From Benincasa hispida (taxonomy: Eukaryota > Streptophyta > Magnoliopsida > Cucurbitales > Cucurbitaceae), in assembly GCF_009727055.1 (NCBI RefSeq), contig NC_052359.1:21357474-21421473 (forward strand): DNA of 64,000 nucleotides, in the 5' to 3' direction. Shown in pieces: positions 33,844 to 46,369 of this stretch (position 1 is its first letter; every line of letters begins with the position of its first letter). A model generated the notes under the pieces. The model saw nothing but the letters and a program-made list of their open reading frames with translations, did not search any database and had not been told where the DNA came from. The position numbers and the translations under genes are program-made.

Positions 33844-34530
33844 AAGGATCGAACGCTTCGATTCTGTAGTGGAAGCAATGGAATCACATATTTCGATTTC
33901 CTATTTGAATTAAAATATACAAAAACGGTGAAAAAAAAGTTCAATGTAAAAGACTTATACTTTTGTAGAAATGTAGTTGCAACAAAAACTTCTCTAATTG
34001 ATGTTCACCTCCACAAGGTCTTCCTCCTAATGACTCTGGTAAGAATCCAGCTTATGGGAGTCTTCTTAAAAGAAAAGGAGAGAGAGCTCCTCTCTATATT
34101 TTGGGAGAATTATACATGAAACTACTAAGAGCTCCTCCTCCCTAAGGTTCTATTTATAGAACTTAATTAGGGTAACCTAATTATTTATATTAACATTTTA
34201 ATATCTCATGTTAAAACAAAAATATCTAATTATTTAATTCTAACTTAATTATCTAATATTACATGTTTTAATTAATTATTTGAATCATATTCAAATACAT
34301 TAATTCTCTCATATAATCAATGTTAAAACTTGAATCTCAATCAAATTAATTTTACAATAAATTATTATAATACATTAATACTTATATTAATTGTATCAAA
34401 TACAATAAATATATTTCAATAAATTTGAATGTTTCAAATTATTTTTTTAATATTTTTTATCTCTATTGGTACGTTGTGAGCTAGCAAATAAAGTTTACGG
34501 ACCTACCTATTACATAAGCTTCGATAAATA
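33844..34530 (-). repeat. Truncated Copia-type LTR fragment
   Basis: The left edge resembles the inner end of the solo LTR at 47947 (GGAAGCAATGGAATCACAT against GGAAGCATGTGAATGC). It shares the same progression through an A/T-rich block with CATATTCAAA-type repeats and a segment about a plant-wide gene-free tract. The start of the LTR (right side) is missing, cut at about 34530 where DNA-transposon-like repeats begin. Confidence 0.45.
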
Positions 34531-35200
34531 TATATTTTAATAGAATGCGGGCATAGCATTTCTTATAAAATGCTATAAAAGGAAAACGAAAAAAGCTGCA
34601 AAATCCTCCCTCAAAAAGAGACATTACGCTTTTTTTTGTGATCTCCCTCCAGACTTCAGCAAATTAATTTTGGCTCTCTCTCCTTTTACTTCTCCTTCAT
34701 TCTTATCTTTCGTCCTCTCCGATTTTCGACCATCTCTACGCTTTGTTCTCTAAAATTGTAGTCTTCATCTTCGTTTGACTGTGTTGTGCCCTAAGTCGAG
34801 CTTCTTTGCACATTTTGCACCGATTCAAGCAATTCATAAGGTAAATAAGTTTCCATTTTTTTTTTTCATCCTTTACTTTTGTTGCAATCTCCTCTTTCTT
34901 GCTATTATTTTACAATTTACCGCTGGAATATCCAGATTTCTAGATTTGATTTTTTATTTCTTCATCATAAAGCTATATAAGATGAAAGCCCTAAAATTTC
35001 CTAGGTCTGAGATCGCTACGATAGATTTCTACTAAAGTTTTGGCAATTTTCTTCTGTTGTTTTCTTCATTTTTCATAATTTTTTATCTACTTGACTGTGT
35101 TGAATCTGAAAATAAATATTAATAATTGTGAATTATTATATATGAATAATAGAAACTATAGCATAGAAGACACTTATATAGTGTTGAGGAGCACCGTCGG

Positions 35201-35221
35201 CAAGAAGAAGAAGAAGAAGAG
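35201..35221. repeat. AAG microsatellite
   Basis: The sequence has about six consecutive AAG units, inside a short frame rich in Lys that is probably not a gene. Confidence 0.7.
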
Positions 35222-35954
35222 ATGTTTGGAAGAGGAAAGCGAAAGAACACGCAACCGAAGAAAAAAAATCCAAAGCATACTATTGAAAAAGAAGTTCATG
35301 GAGGAAATTAAGCTTTTAGTGATTTATGGCTCTTTTGGTCGGTGTTGAAAGTGAGGTGCTCAACGCTGATGGTTGATTGGGTTTTCAGAAGCTGCTAATT
35401 TAAGGTGAGGATTTTCTTGATTTTTGATTTTCATAAACCCTTACCCCTTCATTTTTGGGTTTTTCTCTTGATGTTGTAGGAGGGGTAGTTCGAGCTTATG
35501 GCCAATGAAGCTTATGTAAGAAGGTGCAACTCATCTTTAATTTTTATTCTCTATTTAATCGTATGTAGGATGTTTTTTCTCTGTCCTCTCTCTATCACAA
35601 GCGTTTGATTGGTAATATTTGTTGGACGTTTTTTAGGCATCTTCCATGGAAGTGTAGAAAGGGGAGTTGAAAGGACCTAAAGATATTGGTTGATGTAGCA
35701 AGGTGAGTACATGATTCATTATCTTTCTTTTTGGTTTGGATAAATCTATTTTTATGGTGTAGTAAGGAGCCATGACATGTCTGACATTTGAAAGTGTAGT
35801 CATCAACACAGGGTTATATCTTCCTCTTTTTATTTCACTAAATAGAAGAAAAACTCAGTCTTTTATTAACTTTTTGTTTCAGATGGCTGTAAGATTTAGA
35901 GTGAATGTTACCTGACCTGTTCACACAGCTGAGAGCTAGTTACAAAGCTCATTG

Positions 35955-36180
35955 GCATTTGTATAGTTGTTGAGATATAAATCTCCCTGGTTGCATTCTT
36001 TGTTTTTGTATAGTTATGAAGTTACCCCCCTCCCTACTCTTTTGGATGCTTGGTTTTTTGTATAGTGTTTGAGTAATAACTTCCCCTTTATTGCATTCTT
36101 TGTTTGTTAGTTTCTTAGCATTTGTATAGTTGTTGAGTTATAACTTCCCCTTTATTGCATTCTTTGTTTTTGTATAAGTC
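35955..36180. repeat. Imperfect tandem repeats built on TTGCATTCTTTGTTT
   Basis: The phrases TTGTATAGTTGTTGAG, CTTCCCCTTTATTGCATTC and TTGCATTCTTTGTTT recur three to four times with indels. No function can be read from it. Confidence 0.6.
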
Positions 36181-37199
36181 TCCGTTTTAATTAGATTAAC
36201 ATACAAAGTGTTATATACGTTAATTCATATTTAAAGAAAAATAGAGTTGCAGCAACGGAAGGAAAAACTTGAGGAAAATGGAGTTGGCAGCTGTTGGAGA
36301 ACAGAGTTGTTGAAGAAGATCTTTGGTGTTTTGAAAGAGGACAAGCAATTAATCTAATCTTTGATGAGGTTTTCTTTAATCTTCATCTTTAAACTGAGAA
36401 CTTGACATAAAAATATTATTGAAAATTTGCTAAGTCTTGCTGGTGGGTTGCTTTGGGCATTTTTATTTTTCCTTCAAGTTTTTTGTTATCGTTTTTGTTG
36501 TTGGAACAATCCTTTGGTTAGTCTAGTCTCCAAATGTGATGCTGGTTAAGGTGGTTTGATGACTAATCTATTCCTTAAGGTTAGGGTTGGTTAATTGAAA
36601 CAGTTTTTCCAAGTCTTTCTCTTTCATGTTAGATGTTGTTTTAACTTAAAATAGCAGTAAAAACATGAAAACATCATACTGATGAATTTTCTATTAAAAA
36701 AATTGTACTGCTATCATTTTACTGCTATTTTCTTAGTAGCTTATTTTTTCCGTTTTTCAGTTGGTTGTCGACAGATCCGGAAGCTAGTTGTTGTGCTGTG
36801 GAAAGTACTGCTTTGAAAGCAAATTTGGCACGACCATGGTGCGAATTGTTCTTGTCGTTTGCTTCCCAAGGTTAAGACAATGCCTCCCTTTAAACATGAA
36901 CTCGTCGGACGGAGAGTTGGAATCACAGCGAAAGAAGTGTTCGCTTAGAATTGGAGGAGAAGATCAGTGAAGAAGGGAAAATTGAAACAGTGATGCAAAG
37001 AACTAATTTTCTAGATTTGGGAACTCTGGTTTTGTAAAGCTATCAAGAAAGAGGAGGCTAACGGTCATAAACGTTTGGAAAATAATAAATTTAGATTTGG
37101 AAAAATAATTGCATCATTAAAAACCCAAAACATTTTTATTTTTAAAACAATTAATGTTAAATATTTTGTAAAAAGTTAAAACAAAAAGAAAATAAAACT

Positions 37200-37360
37200 A
37201 TCTTCTTTTTTTTTTTCACGTAAACACAATTAAGTAGAAGTGTTCTTCTATGTATACCATCTACCTACTCCTTAATTCTCCAATGTGGGACAAGTGAAAG
37301 GTGCTACTCCCATGTCTTTGTGGGCTTTGGGCCTAAAATGTATGTAGGTCATTCCCAACA
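37200..37360 (-). repeat. Putative Copia LTR head
   Basis: On the minus strand a TGTTGGGAATGACC start at 37360 is followed by TCCCACATTGGAGAATTAA, a phrase common near the start of some plant Copia LTRs. It is preceded by the purine-rich CATGGGGAAT. No second LTR or coding remnant was recognised. Confidence 0.35.
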
Positions 37361-38459
37361 ATTCCCCATGAATGACCTACAAGCACCAAAAAAAATGATA
37401 GAGAAAAGATTATTTTGAGCAATGGAATGATGGTAAACTTAAGCATCAATATCTTGCGATTTGAATTGAAGCATAGTGAAGTGAGGTAGCAACTGCATTC
37501 ACAAAGGTGAGTAATCTCTTAAACTTTTGTGAATTTTGGTTGAGACTCCCACAACATGTTTCAATCCTTTTAATTTCTCTCTTGATTCTGCGATAAAATC
37601 CTACATACAAAGACATTTGGGCTATTCACATAGAACCATGGGTCATCGTGAAAGTTCTAGAAACTCAAACTCTTTCATAGAAGGCAGTTCACACCTTCAC
37701 TTTTAGATTAGATGTTTCATCAAGTCTACTACAATAGGCCACTCAAAGTGCAGATGAAGTCATCATTGTAATCCACAATATCTTATCTGTTAAGGTTCTA
37801 TTTGATATTTTAATCTCTATTGTCATATTTTTTTTATAATATTAGATATATTATCCATGCTTGAAAAAGGAAATGGACAAGTGTTAAAAATAATATTTCT
37901 TTATTCTTGTTTATCTTTACAAATTTGAATGTTGTGTTAAAAATAGTGTCTCCTTTTGGACAAAGTCCTTTGAGTTTTTGAGTTAGAGATTAATCGTCAA
38001 TCTATGACCTTTCGCATTTTCTAGGCTTAGAGAGCTAATGTTGATCTAATCACAAATAGGACTGCAAAGTTCAATGATTGTATATTATTTGTTGTTCAGG
38101 TTGTTTTTAGAACCAATTCTCAAATATCAATAGCAATGAAAGCATTTGTCTTGAAAGAACAATGGAGCTTTGCACTTACAATTTTGAAGTTTGAATTTTG
38201 AATTTTGACTTGTGATTAAAGTTTTATTCAAAATGTTTTTTTTTTTTTTGCAAATCTAAGTGAAATTTTTAGGATTATATATGTACTCATTTTGTTTGGA
38301 GTGTTGGAAGTGGCTTCATTTGTAATCACTATATGTTAGAACACACTATTGATCTTTATATTAACTTTTTGTACTATATTAGTGTTTTATTTTTTGTGTT
38401 AGAAATTTGAAGATTTTGTTTATTTTTATAATGTAGTGCATGTGGTAGTTGATATAGTA
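37361..38459. other. No gene recognised
   Basis: AT-rich sequence with only short frames. It could be internal to the DNA-transposon remnant. Confidence 0.4.
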
Positions 38460-38590
38460 AGGAAGTTCGATTTATTTTTATGGAGGCCTACTTCTGATAT
38501 GGTTGTGGTTGTCATTGATGATGTATTAGGCACCATTATTGCTTGGTCGGCTGATAAATTCAAAACATGTAAGCAATTTTTTTTTTCAAT
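38460..38590 (+). pseudogene. Fragment resembling the C-terminal part of a CACTA transposon protein
   Basis: The frame reads RKFDLFLWRPTSDMVV, then DDVLGTIIAWSADKFKT. Plant CACTA-element proteins often end with a motif of the form DA(I/V)GS.VAWP..LV, and GTIIAWSADK fits it loosely. The fragment is short and stands alone, so this rests on family resemblance from memory. Confidence 0.3.
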
Positions 38591-38942
38591 TTGGTTGAAA
38601 TATTTTATGTGAATAATACTATTAGTATCGTTTATTAGTTAATGTATTATATGAGTTAAAAATCATGATTTTTTTTTATTATTATTAGTGAATGAAATGA
38701 CGACACATGAGAGAGCTATATATAATGGGAAGTATAATTGTATTTGATGCTTTTCAAAACAGGAAAACTAGAATACTTTTGAGTGTGTGAACTTTTGTTC
38801 ATGTGAATGCTTTTATTATTATTATAATAATATGTACTCAATTTCTATGGGATTTTCTGAATCTGTAGCTAATTCATATATGTATCTTAAGCACAAAAAT
38901 GTTGGTTAAATTAATTTTTGGGATTAATATGTAGTATTTCAT

Positions 38943-38947
38943 TTTTA
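38943..38947. repeat. Target site duplication of solo LTR D, left copy (TTTTA)
   Basis: TTTTA precedes the LTR and is repeated at 41095-41099. Confidence 0.85.
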
Positions 38948-41094
38948 TGTTGGGGTTTGTGTCCTAAAATCTCGTGTCTTGTAGTTTGTAAACAACTTTG
39001 TAAGAACGCTTATGATATATAATATATATGATATTTACTTCACTTCTTGACTTTGCACATTTAGATGTTTTTTTATTTTACCATAAATCAATAAACTTAA
39101 TATCTTTGGTTGTCTTTATGTAACTTAAGCATGTATGTATTGACATACAAGTGGATCATGTCTTAAGTGACAACCAAAATGGTTTGTAGTTTATGGATAT
39201 ATGAGGAAAACCTTATCCTGGTAACACTACGGACGCGGCTCGCTTTGTAGAATTGTTACAAGTATTGTGACTTGTCACAGATGGTCTGATCCTAATCATT
39301 CGTATAGGGGACATGCGAGCGGGGCGTCCTATACAAAGAGTTTGTATAAGACCTGATCTCGAAGTGTTAACATCTCGTTGTATAACTCCGTTCATGACTG
39401 AGACTTCACTTCACTAGGATGACCATAGATAACATGACCTCAATCCTGAGTGAGTTGGGAACTTCTACCATTGAGAGCGGTCCTTTGATTTGCATGGGTG
39501 CAAGTGGCTAGTGCGCCGACTCAAACCTACCACTTTGGGGATTCGTCTGATTTGGGAGCTAGGAACTTAGCTTCACAAGATGGAGTTCACTCCTTTCCCG
39601 AAGTAGGGATAAGTAGATAGTTTGCTCTCTTATGGGCTGATCCCGGGGCTTGAACGATGTGGTGCCACACACCTTCTCATGGCCCAAGAGGTGTTCACAC
39701 ATAGTAGGACTATGTTGTATTGTTCATTAGAGGGATCAGTGGTACTTAAGGAGTAAGATGTAACTACAGGGGCAAAATGGTAAATTGGTCTACTATAATT
39801 ACGAGCATCTATGAAGGATCATCGTAATGATGATTGGTTATATCTAATGGACATAGAAATATATCTATGGTAAGAAGAGTTCAACTATCGATCTTTAGTG
39901 GAATGTCTGGCAGTTAACGGATGGTGGATATCGTGGCTAAAGAGTTTAGTCAGCCATTCACATACCATTGGAGCTTCGAACCATAGGCCCATAAGGTCCC
40001 CTTGGTAGCTTTGATACAAGTTGAGAGTCAGTTTTTAGGTCAGTTTGAAATGTTCAAATTGACAAGAGGGAGTTCGATTATATATGATTTAATTGAACTA
40101 GTTAATTATAAAAGATATAATTAACTTTATGTATGAGATACATTAATTTGGAGAAAATTGGATATAAATATGATTTATATCTAGTGGAGGAAAAATACTA
40201 TGATTAATATATGATATTAATTCATAGGTTATGAATATTATGTGATAATATTCATTGTCTATTAATTGGACGATTAAAGGGGTAATAGGACGGCGTCTCT
40301 TCTATTTTTCATAATGGATGAGTAAGTTGAAAAATCACTTTGAGACACTTAAATAGCTCACGGTGTGTTAAGCATTGGTTGTGCTGACATTGTGTTGAAG
40401 AGTGTCATCGCTTAGCAAAACATGTGCCTATACGATAGTGCTTGAACGATTGCTTACCTATACGATAGCACTAAGCGATCGCTTAACGATTACACCCCCA
40501 CGCACTATTTAGTAACCGATCGTTTACCTTTTCTTAAGTGATCGTTTAACGCCCGATACTTCCTAAACGATCGTATAGACTATCATTTAGCTTTTCCTAC
40601 ACGGTCGTTTAGACGAACGCTACCTTTTCCTACACGATCGTATACTTCACCTAAATGATCAATCATTTTTGTCTATACAATAGATGAGCCTATCTCCCAC
40701 TTGCTTGATCATTGTATACGATCTACCTTCCTCCTTTCCTTTACCAAATTCGAACAAAGCCCACCCTTTGGATTCTTACTCCAAGAATACTGAGGGCTCT
40801 GAGTGGTGGTGTCATCCCCGTTTTCTTCTATTCGTGTGGAGACTGTTCGAGGTAGACGATTGGATTTTGTTGAGCAATAGCTTACCGTCTCAGCAAAAGT
40901 GAGATTTGATGTGAAAAATAAGTCTTCAACTAGTATGATCTCTCGGTCTCTTATTTGTTGTTCTTTTAAGCATGTCGATAATTAGCATTATGAATGCATA
41001 TTAGTATGTTTGAATGTATATGTGGAAATTCTATCACAATGAATTAGAAAGATCCGCTTCCGCTCGTAGGTACTCTTGAATAAGAGTTCCTTCA
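38948..41094 (+). repeat. Solo LTR D (same Copia superfamily of LTRs as element A)
   Basis: The LTR starts TGTTGGGG and ends TTCCTTCA, is 2147 bp long, and has identical 5-bp flanks. It is colinear with the LTRs of element A, including the central TTCACTTCACTAGGATGACC block. It has CGATCG-type palindromes at 40430-40690. No internal region is attached, so it is the product of LTR-LTR recombination. Confidence 0.88.
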
Positions 41095-41099
41095 TTTTA
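41095..41099. repeat. Target site duplication of solo LTR D, right copy (TTTTA)
   Basis: It is identical to 38943-38947 and directly follows the terminal CA. Confidence 0.85.
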
Positions 41100-41229
41100 T
41101 ATGTTAGAACTTTGAAGATTCTAGGTACATTTAAATGGAAATTAACTTTTGATCATATACGGGAAAAGAGCTACAAATGTGAACAAAAAATAATATTTAA
41201 ACACTTGTTTCAAAGAAAAAAATAATATT

Positions 41230-41876
41230 TAAAATATATAAACTTTTTATTGCATCTCTCTCAATGCTATAGAAAAAAGTTCTGAAGGCATCTTTTTAGT
41301 GCTATAAGAAAAGTTATGGGATATAAAAGTATAGCACTTTCACCAATGCTATAAAACGTGAAAAAAAATTCTGCAATTGAAAGTGAAATTTCATAGCACT
41401 TTTCATAATGTTGAAAAAATACTATAATAAATTTTTTAACTTTTAATAACATCAACTATGACAACACAGAGAAAAATGCTATAAAAGAGTTACAATAGCA
41501 TTTTTCACATGCTACAAAAATGCTATAAAAAGGTATGAATAACATTTATTTTGTACTATTAAAATTGCAATAATATGGTTATCATAGAATTTCTTTTCAA
41601 GCTATTAAAAACGCTATAAAATAGTTTTGACAATGTTTTTTCATACTATTAAAAACACTATGAAAGAGAAAATATAGTGTATGAAATGTTTCAATAGTAT
41701 GATAATTCTGAAATAAAAAATGGACTTATTATAATACATGTTATAGCAGGCAAAAAACGCTATAAAAAATATAAGACTTTCAATAACATCGCTTATGACA
41801 GCGTCTCCAAAAACGCTATCAAAAGTCTATGATAGCATTTTTTGTCTACAATCGTATGTGATATTTGTTGTAATGA
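41230..41876 (-). repeat. Subterminal repeat array of a CACTA-like transposon
   Basis: A dozen or more variants of GCTATAAAA and its complement occur in both orientations over 650 bp. The array is followed by TTTGTTGTAATG, close to an inverted CACTA terminus. Dense short repeats near the ends are typical transposase-binding regions of CACTA elements. Confidence 0.5.
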
Positions 41877-41984
41877 ATGATATAATATTAATTTACTAAA
41901 CTCTTTAATTAATTAATTGTAAATTATTATTCATTCATTAACTATAAGGCAAATCACTATAGACTTATAATTGTACTATTATGC

Positions 41985-42795
41985 ACTGCAGGACAAGTTG
42001 CATCCATAAATATAATCATTACAAGCAAGTTGATTCTTCACGAGTTATTCATAAATACAACTGAGTCAAAAGTTTGTTTCACTCCTGTAATTACCTCTAT
42101 CTTCTTAAGTATCACTGATTCTCTAATGAACAATTTGTCTATGGTTCAACCATAGACCAAGTCCTTCTCAGGCGAGTGAGTGGATGAGGCCCCTTGTTTA
42201 AGAATTGAAGTGAGCACTTAGAACTACTCATCTACTTTTTCTATATGAGAAGAACTAAATTTCATCTTGTGAAATTACATTCCCAGCTCCCCATTTGGTC
42301 AAGTCCCGATTCAACCTCGGAATCAATCCCAATGTAGTTCGATTTTACTCGCATCAATCCCGAACGATGGTAAGCATATTGAGTGACTCGAGCCACTTTC
42401 ATCCATGCAAATAAAAGGACGAGCCCTCATAGGCAAGAGTTCATAACACACTTAGAATTAAAATCGAGTCAGATATGATCATCCTGTGAAATATTAATCT
42501 CTTCAATTAACGAATTTACAAAGAGAGATTAATTATTTCGCGGTCCAATCTTATAGAAAATTTCCATATAGGATACTCTCACTCACATATCTTCGCATGA
42601 ATAATTTGAATCAAACTGTTTGTAACAATTATAAAGAAAACTGTATCCGTAGTGTCACTAAGATAAGGCACCCAACTTCTCCATATACTATAGACCCTTT
42701 AAATTATTATTTGAACATGATCCACATGTGTATTAACCACATACTATTCAATAGTACATCAAATATACTTGGATTTTTACTGTAGTAGATAATTT
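41985..42795 (-). repeat. Truncated Copia-type LTR
   Basis: This is colinear with the middle and start of the solo LTR at 47947-49844: TTAAGTATCACTGATT, then TTCATCTTGTGAAATTAC, then TTATTTCGCGGTCC, then TACTATAGACCC and ATGATCCACATG. The inner end of the LTR is missing at the left, and the first bases of the LTR at the right are not recognisable. Confidence 0.65.
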
Positions 42796-43497
42796 AATAT
42801 TACATATTTAATGATTAAATTAAATATTTATTAAATAACTAATTAAGGCTTTAGTTATATAATAAAATATTTGGAGGCCGTTCACCAAATTCTAAGGTGT
42901 GAATCAAGGATTTGCCGACAAAATCCAATGACGAGGATGGGTTCCAATAATAGTCTTTCCCTAATCTTTTCTCTTTTTATCTGTATACTTCAATTCTTTT
43001 ATTCGAACATGTATTTGACAGCGATGAGTATTTAGACTTTTATGTTCTTGGGTGTTGATGGATTGACCATGCATTAATTTCATTTTTAAGATTTTTATGG
43101 ATTATTGCAGATTCGAATGTTTTTCAATACTATAGTTTTTACTTACTATCGACTGACCATCAATGTCTTAGGATTGAACGTTCAACTTGATAAGATTGTA
43201 TGTTTGGTTGGATCTATAGTATTGAATAGTTGTTAGACATTAATAAAAATAGTTACAATAATAACGAAAAGTGATCATGACTTTTCTTAATGTTGTGTCT
43301 CTCATTGATCTCAAGAAATTAGAAATCGATTAGGTTGCATAAGAAAAAATTGATTTTTGAAAGAGAACAATCTAGATTATAGACTCTAGATTTATATATG
43401 TCGATGATTAAAAAAAAATCGTAGAACCTTTGAATAACATTAAAATGGACACCCTTAAATGTTTTAATCTCTGAGGTTTATAGACAAAATTGACAAA

Positions 43498-43537
<40 letters not shown>

Positions 43538-43660
43538 AGCTAAAGTAATCTATGAACCTATGCGCTCGAGGATATCAATTTTAAGGTGTATAGTATTGGA
43601 CTTGTTTGTTGTTTAAGTGTTTCTGGTTGTGCTCTGGTGTATGTGATGCACTAAAGGAGA
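42796..43660. other. Intergenic, no gene recognised
   Basis: AT-rich sequence. It includes an uninterrupted AT dinucleotide run at 43500-43533. Confidence 0.5.
43500..43533. repeat. (AT)n microsatellite
   Basis: About seventeen consecutive AT units. Confidence 0.9.
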
Positions 43661-43675
43661 TTATTTCTTACCTTT

Positions 43676-44950
43676 TGATCCTGAGATTGACAAAACTTTC
43701 AGGAAAATTATATGGAGTAGAAGAGCATAGCCCACAGAGATGGCAGAAGATCCAATGCCCATTAGAAACTACTTCCAGCTAACTACTCCGACAACTCAGC
43801 CAGGAATTGTCGATGCACTTACAAATGCAAATAATTTTAAGTTGAAGCCTGACCTTATTCAGATAGCAAGGGATAACGCATTTAGAGGGCATCCATCTGA
43901 GGATCTCTATAAGTATCTCTATTCTTTCATTAAAATATGTGGAGTGGTCAAATAAGTAGAGTCTCTTGAGATGCCATTAAGCTAAGATTATTTTTGTTTT
44001 CTTTGCTAGATTAAACAACGAATTGGCTAGAGTCCATCCTGTCGGAGAGCACTAAAACATAGGATGCCCACCAGCTAAAATAACCAAATTGAGGACAGAA
44101 TGATAATAAGCAGCTTCGTGGGAGAAAATATAAGGGGTTCCTCAGAAGTCTTTTCAGCATGGGAAAAATATAAGGAGTTTCTTCAAAAGTCTCTTCAACA
44201 TGAGTATCCTGACTGGTTGCAAATCTAGTTGTTCCACAATAGATTGTCCAGTACCATAAAATTCATCTTGGATGTTGTCGTGGGAGCTTCAATTTTCTCT
44301 AAGATGGCTCAACCAGTACACACACCCTTCTAAAGCACCACCAGTTACAATTAACCATCAGACAAACCATGCACTAAAGTGGCGGGCTATACGAACTCAA
44401 TGAGGTAAATTCTTTTAATGCTTATATGGCTTCACTTATTAATGTTTTGAGCCAATTGACTGCAGGAAGCCAAACGTCCGTGAATCCTCCGTCCATAGCA
44501 TCTGTTATAGCCATGGCAACTGGAAGCTCGAACCAACAAGCGTTAGAGCAATATGAAGCTGAGACAACCAACTATATGGGCAGGAATCATGGTTATTTTG
44601 GAGTCCCACAATGGTAGCTCTCAAGACACACCACCCAGGTTTGTGTAATCATAAGAATCTATCTTACGCTAACCATAAGAATGTTTTGCAAGCTCCTCTA
44701 GGTTTTCTCTTTGCTTCTCAGTCACATGCTGAGAAGAAGTCCTCGGAGAAGCTTATGACTAAATTTATAAAGGAGTCCAAGAATAGGACCAATTTGCTAG
44801 AAAATATTATGCAAGGAGTCAAGATAAGGCTATCGCGAACATGGAGGTACATATCAATCAGATAGCTATTTCATTACATTCTATGTAGAAAGATAAGTTC
44901 CCTAACTACTCTAATTAGAAGAACCCGAAAGAGGACTGCAAAGTTGTGAC
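43676..44950 (+). pseudogene. Athila-like gypsy gag remnant
   Basis: The frame opens FDPEIDKTFRKI, then MAEDPMPIRNYFQLTTP, resembling the start of Athila/Tat gag. NNFKLKPDLIQIARDNAF and EDLYKYLYSFIKICGVVK are the first part of the retro-gag domain, with a stop at 43953. After a gap the later part appears: AWEKYKEFLQKS, YPDWLQ, FHNRLSSTIKFILD (44155-44290). Then come MASLINVLSQLTAGS (44426) and a Gly/Asn-rich tail. Bases 44105-44205 contain a direct duplication around GGGAAAAATATAAGG. Coding stops at GTGAC (44946-44950), where a solo LTR is inserted. Non-functional. Confidence 0.75.
44946..44950. repeat. Target site duplication of the gypsy-type solo LTR, left copy (GTGAC)
   Basis: GTGAC is repeated at 46365-46369. 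Joining the flanks reconnects gag to the protease-side LRS motif in one frame. Confidence 0.85.
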
Positions 44951-46364
44951 TAATCTAGCCAATTTTTCGTCTCAAGCCAATCAAATACAATTTACTTTTA
45001 TCGAACTGTGTTACTACTACTACCACTTCTAAAGGGTATTATTAGTGGCAAGTCTGGGTCAATCCGTAGGAAATAGCGAGAATAAGTTCGTAAAGTCAAT
45101 TTCCTAGCTATAGCGGTAAATTAGGGGTTGGTGTGGATAGAGTGATAAATGTATAAAAATAAAGAAAGCAAGTAAATGTAACCTAAGATTGGAAATCCTA
45201 GTTCTGAGTGCAAGAAAGGGTTCCAATGTAATTTTAATCATCGAATTCTTTCAACTAAACATCCATTCGATTTATGGTTACATAGCGATTCACTTGGCTT
45301 AGCCAACTCATTGGCGCTACAGCTCAATTCGTTGGGTTAAATCAGGAAAACGCCCTAATTATCAATTAAAACCTAAGCCATAATTAACCTAAATGTTTTA
45401 ATCCTATTGGGTTTAGTAGCGTTTATATAGTATTAAAATGATTCGCATTAAGTTTAAGGGTTCTATTATATGGTTGAGTCAATTGGATTGCCTAATTAAC
45501 TAACCAAGTTATTTTTGAACCTAGGTTTAGTATGCATTTTAAGGTATATGGATATCGTATATTCCTTAGTATACATACATTAAACCTTTGCTACTCATGA
45601 TTTTCGCTAGATGAGCAAGAAAGAATGCGCAAACTACAAATCCTAGCTAAGATATACATTTAAGGCTAGGAGCATCAACCCATACGTAAATATATATCTA
45701 GACCAAAAAAGACTAAAGAACATAAATCAAGATGCGTTCATTTTAATAATGAAAATCTCAAAAAATTACATTAGTTGTTGCTTCCAAAAAATAGAAAAAT
45801 ACTTACCTCAACCTTCCATAGACAAGATGTAGAGGAGAGCAACCAATCCATAATGACAACCCAAAATAAAAGAGAAATATAACCTAAAGAAGCTAGAAAG
45901 ATAGAGGAAGAAGAAGAAATTCGAGCTCCATTTCGGCCTCCATGGATTCCAACTTCATCAACCATAAAAAATGAAGAGGAAATATAAAGAATCACGACAG
46001 TGTCCCGTCATCGCGCCCTAATTGGCCCTCGACATCCAATGCAGCGTTGCGGTGTTGAGTGCTTTTCGTATCCGTCAAAATTCGAAGCACCACGATGTTG
46101 ATGCGCTTCATTGCCTTATGCGCTCTCTGGAATTAACACCGCTACGTTAGACCTCATTGAGGGTATTTTTGTTCTTTTATGTCCTTTGAAGCTCAAGATG
46201 CTCAGTATCACTCCTAATAGCTTCAAATTAACCCTATATGGCCCCTAACACTCCGGAATGCATAATTTTCTCGAGTTCCAACATAAAATAGATAACTAAA
46301 TACATTAAATATAACAAGTCACCAAGATTAAAGACATAAAATTAGCTCTTTTCGAGAGCAAACA
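44951..46364 (-). repeat. Solo LTR nested in the Athila-like remnant
   Basis: On the minus strand it starts TGTTTGCTCTCGAAAAG and ends GGCTAGATTA. The expected terminal CA has become TA. It is 1414 bp with perfect GTGAC duplications. The interior (CGTCATCGCG, AACACCGCTACG) is GC-rich compared with the surroundings, as in several plant gypsy LTRs. No internal region is present. Confidence 0.8.
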
Positions 46365-46369
46365 GTGAC
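46365..46369. repeat. Target site duplication of the gypsy-type solo LTR, right copy (GTGAC)
   Basis: GTGAC directly follows the LTR terminus and runs into the coding phrase TLRSDKNL. Confidence 0.85.

Larger units (their letters stand above)
34540..41876 (+). mobile_element. Probable CACTA-like DNA transposon remnant, split by a solo LTR
   Basis: Both ends carry the same subterminal motif family: AGCATTTCTTATAAAATG at about 34556, and many copies of ATGCTATAAAA, TATAGCACTTT and complements at 41230-41850. The right edge reads TATTTGTTGTAATG, whose complement CATTACAACAAATA is one base from the plant CACTA terminus CACTACAACAAA. A frame near 38480 resembles the C-terminal part of plant CACTA proteins. 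The left terminus is missing. Interior sequence 34600-37000 has splice-like signals but no recognised domain. The extent is inferred. Confidence 0.4.

Noticed and set aside
34775..35348. Frames of 86 and 85 codons, possibly exons of a gene
   Set aside because: The first is Phe-rich intron-like sequence and the second owes its length to an AAG microsatellite. Splice-like signals alone do not support a gene.
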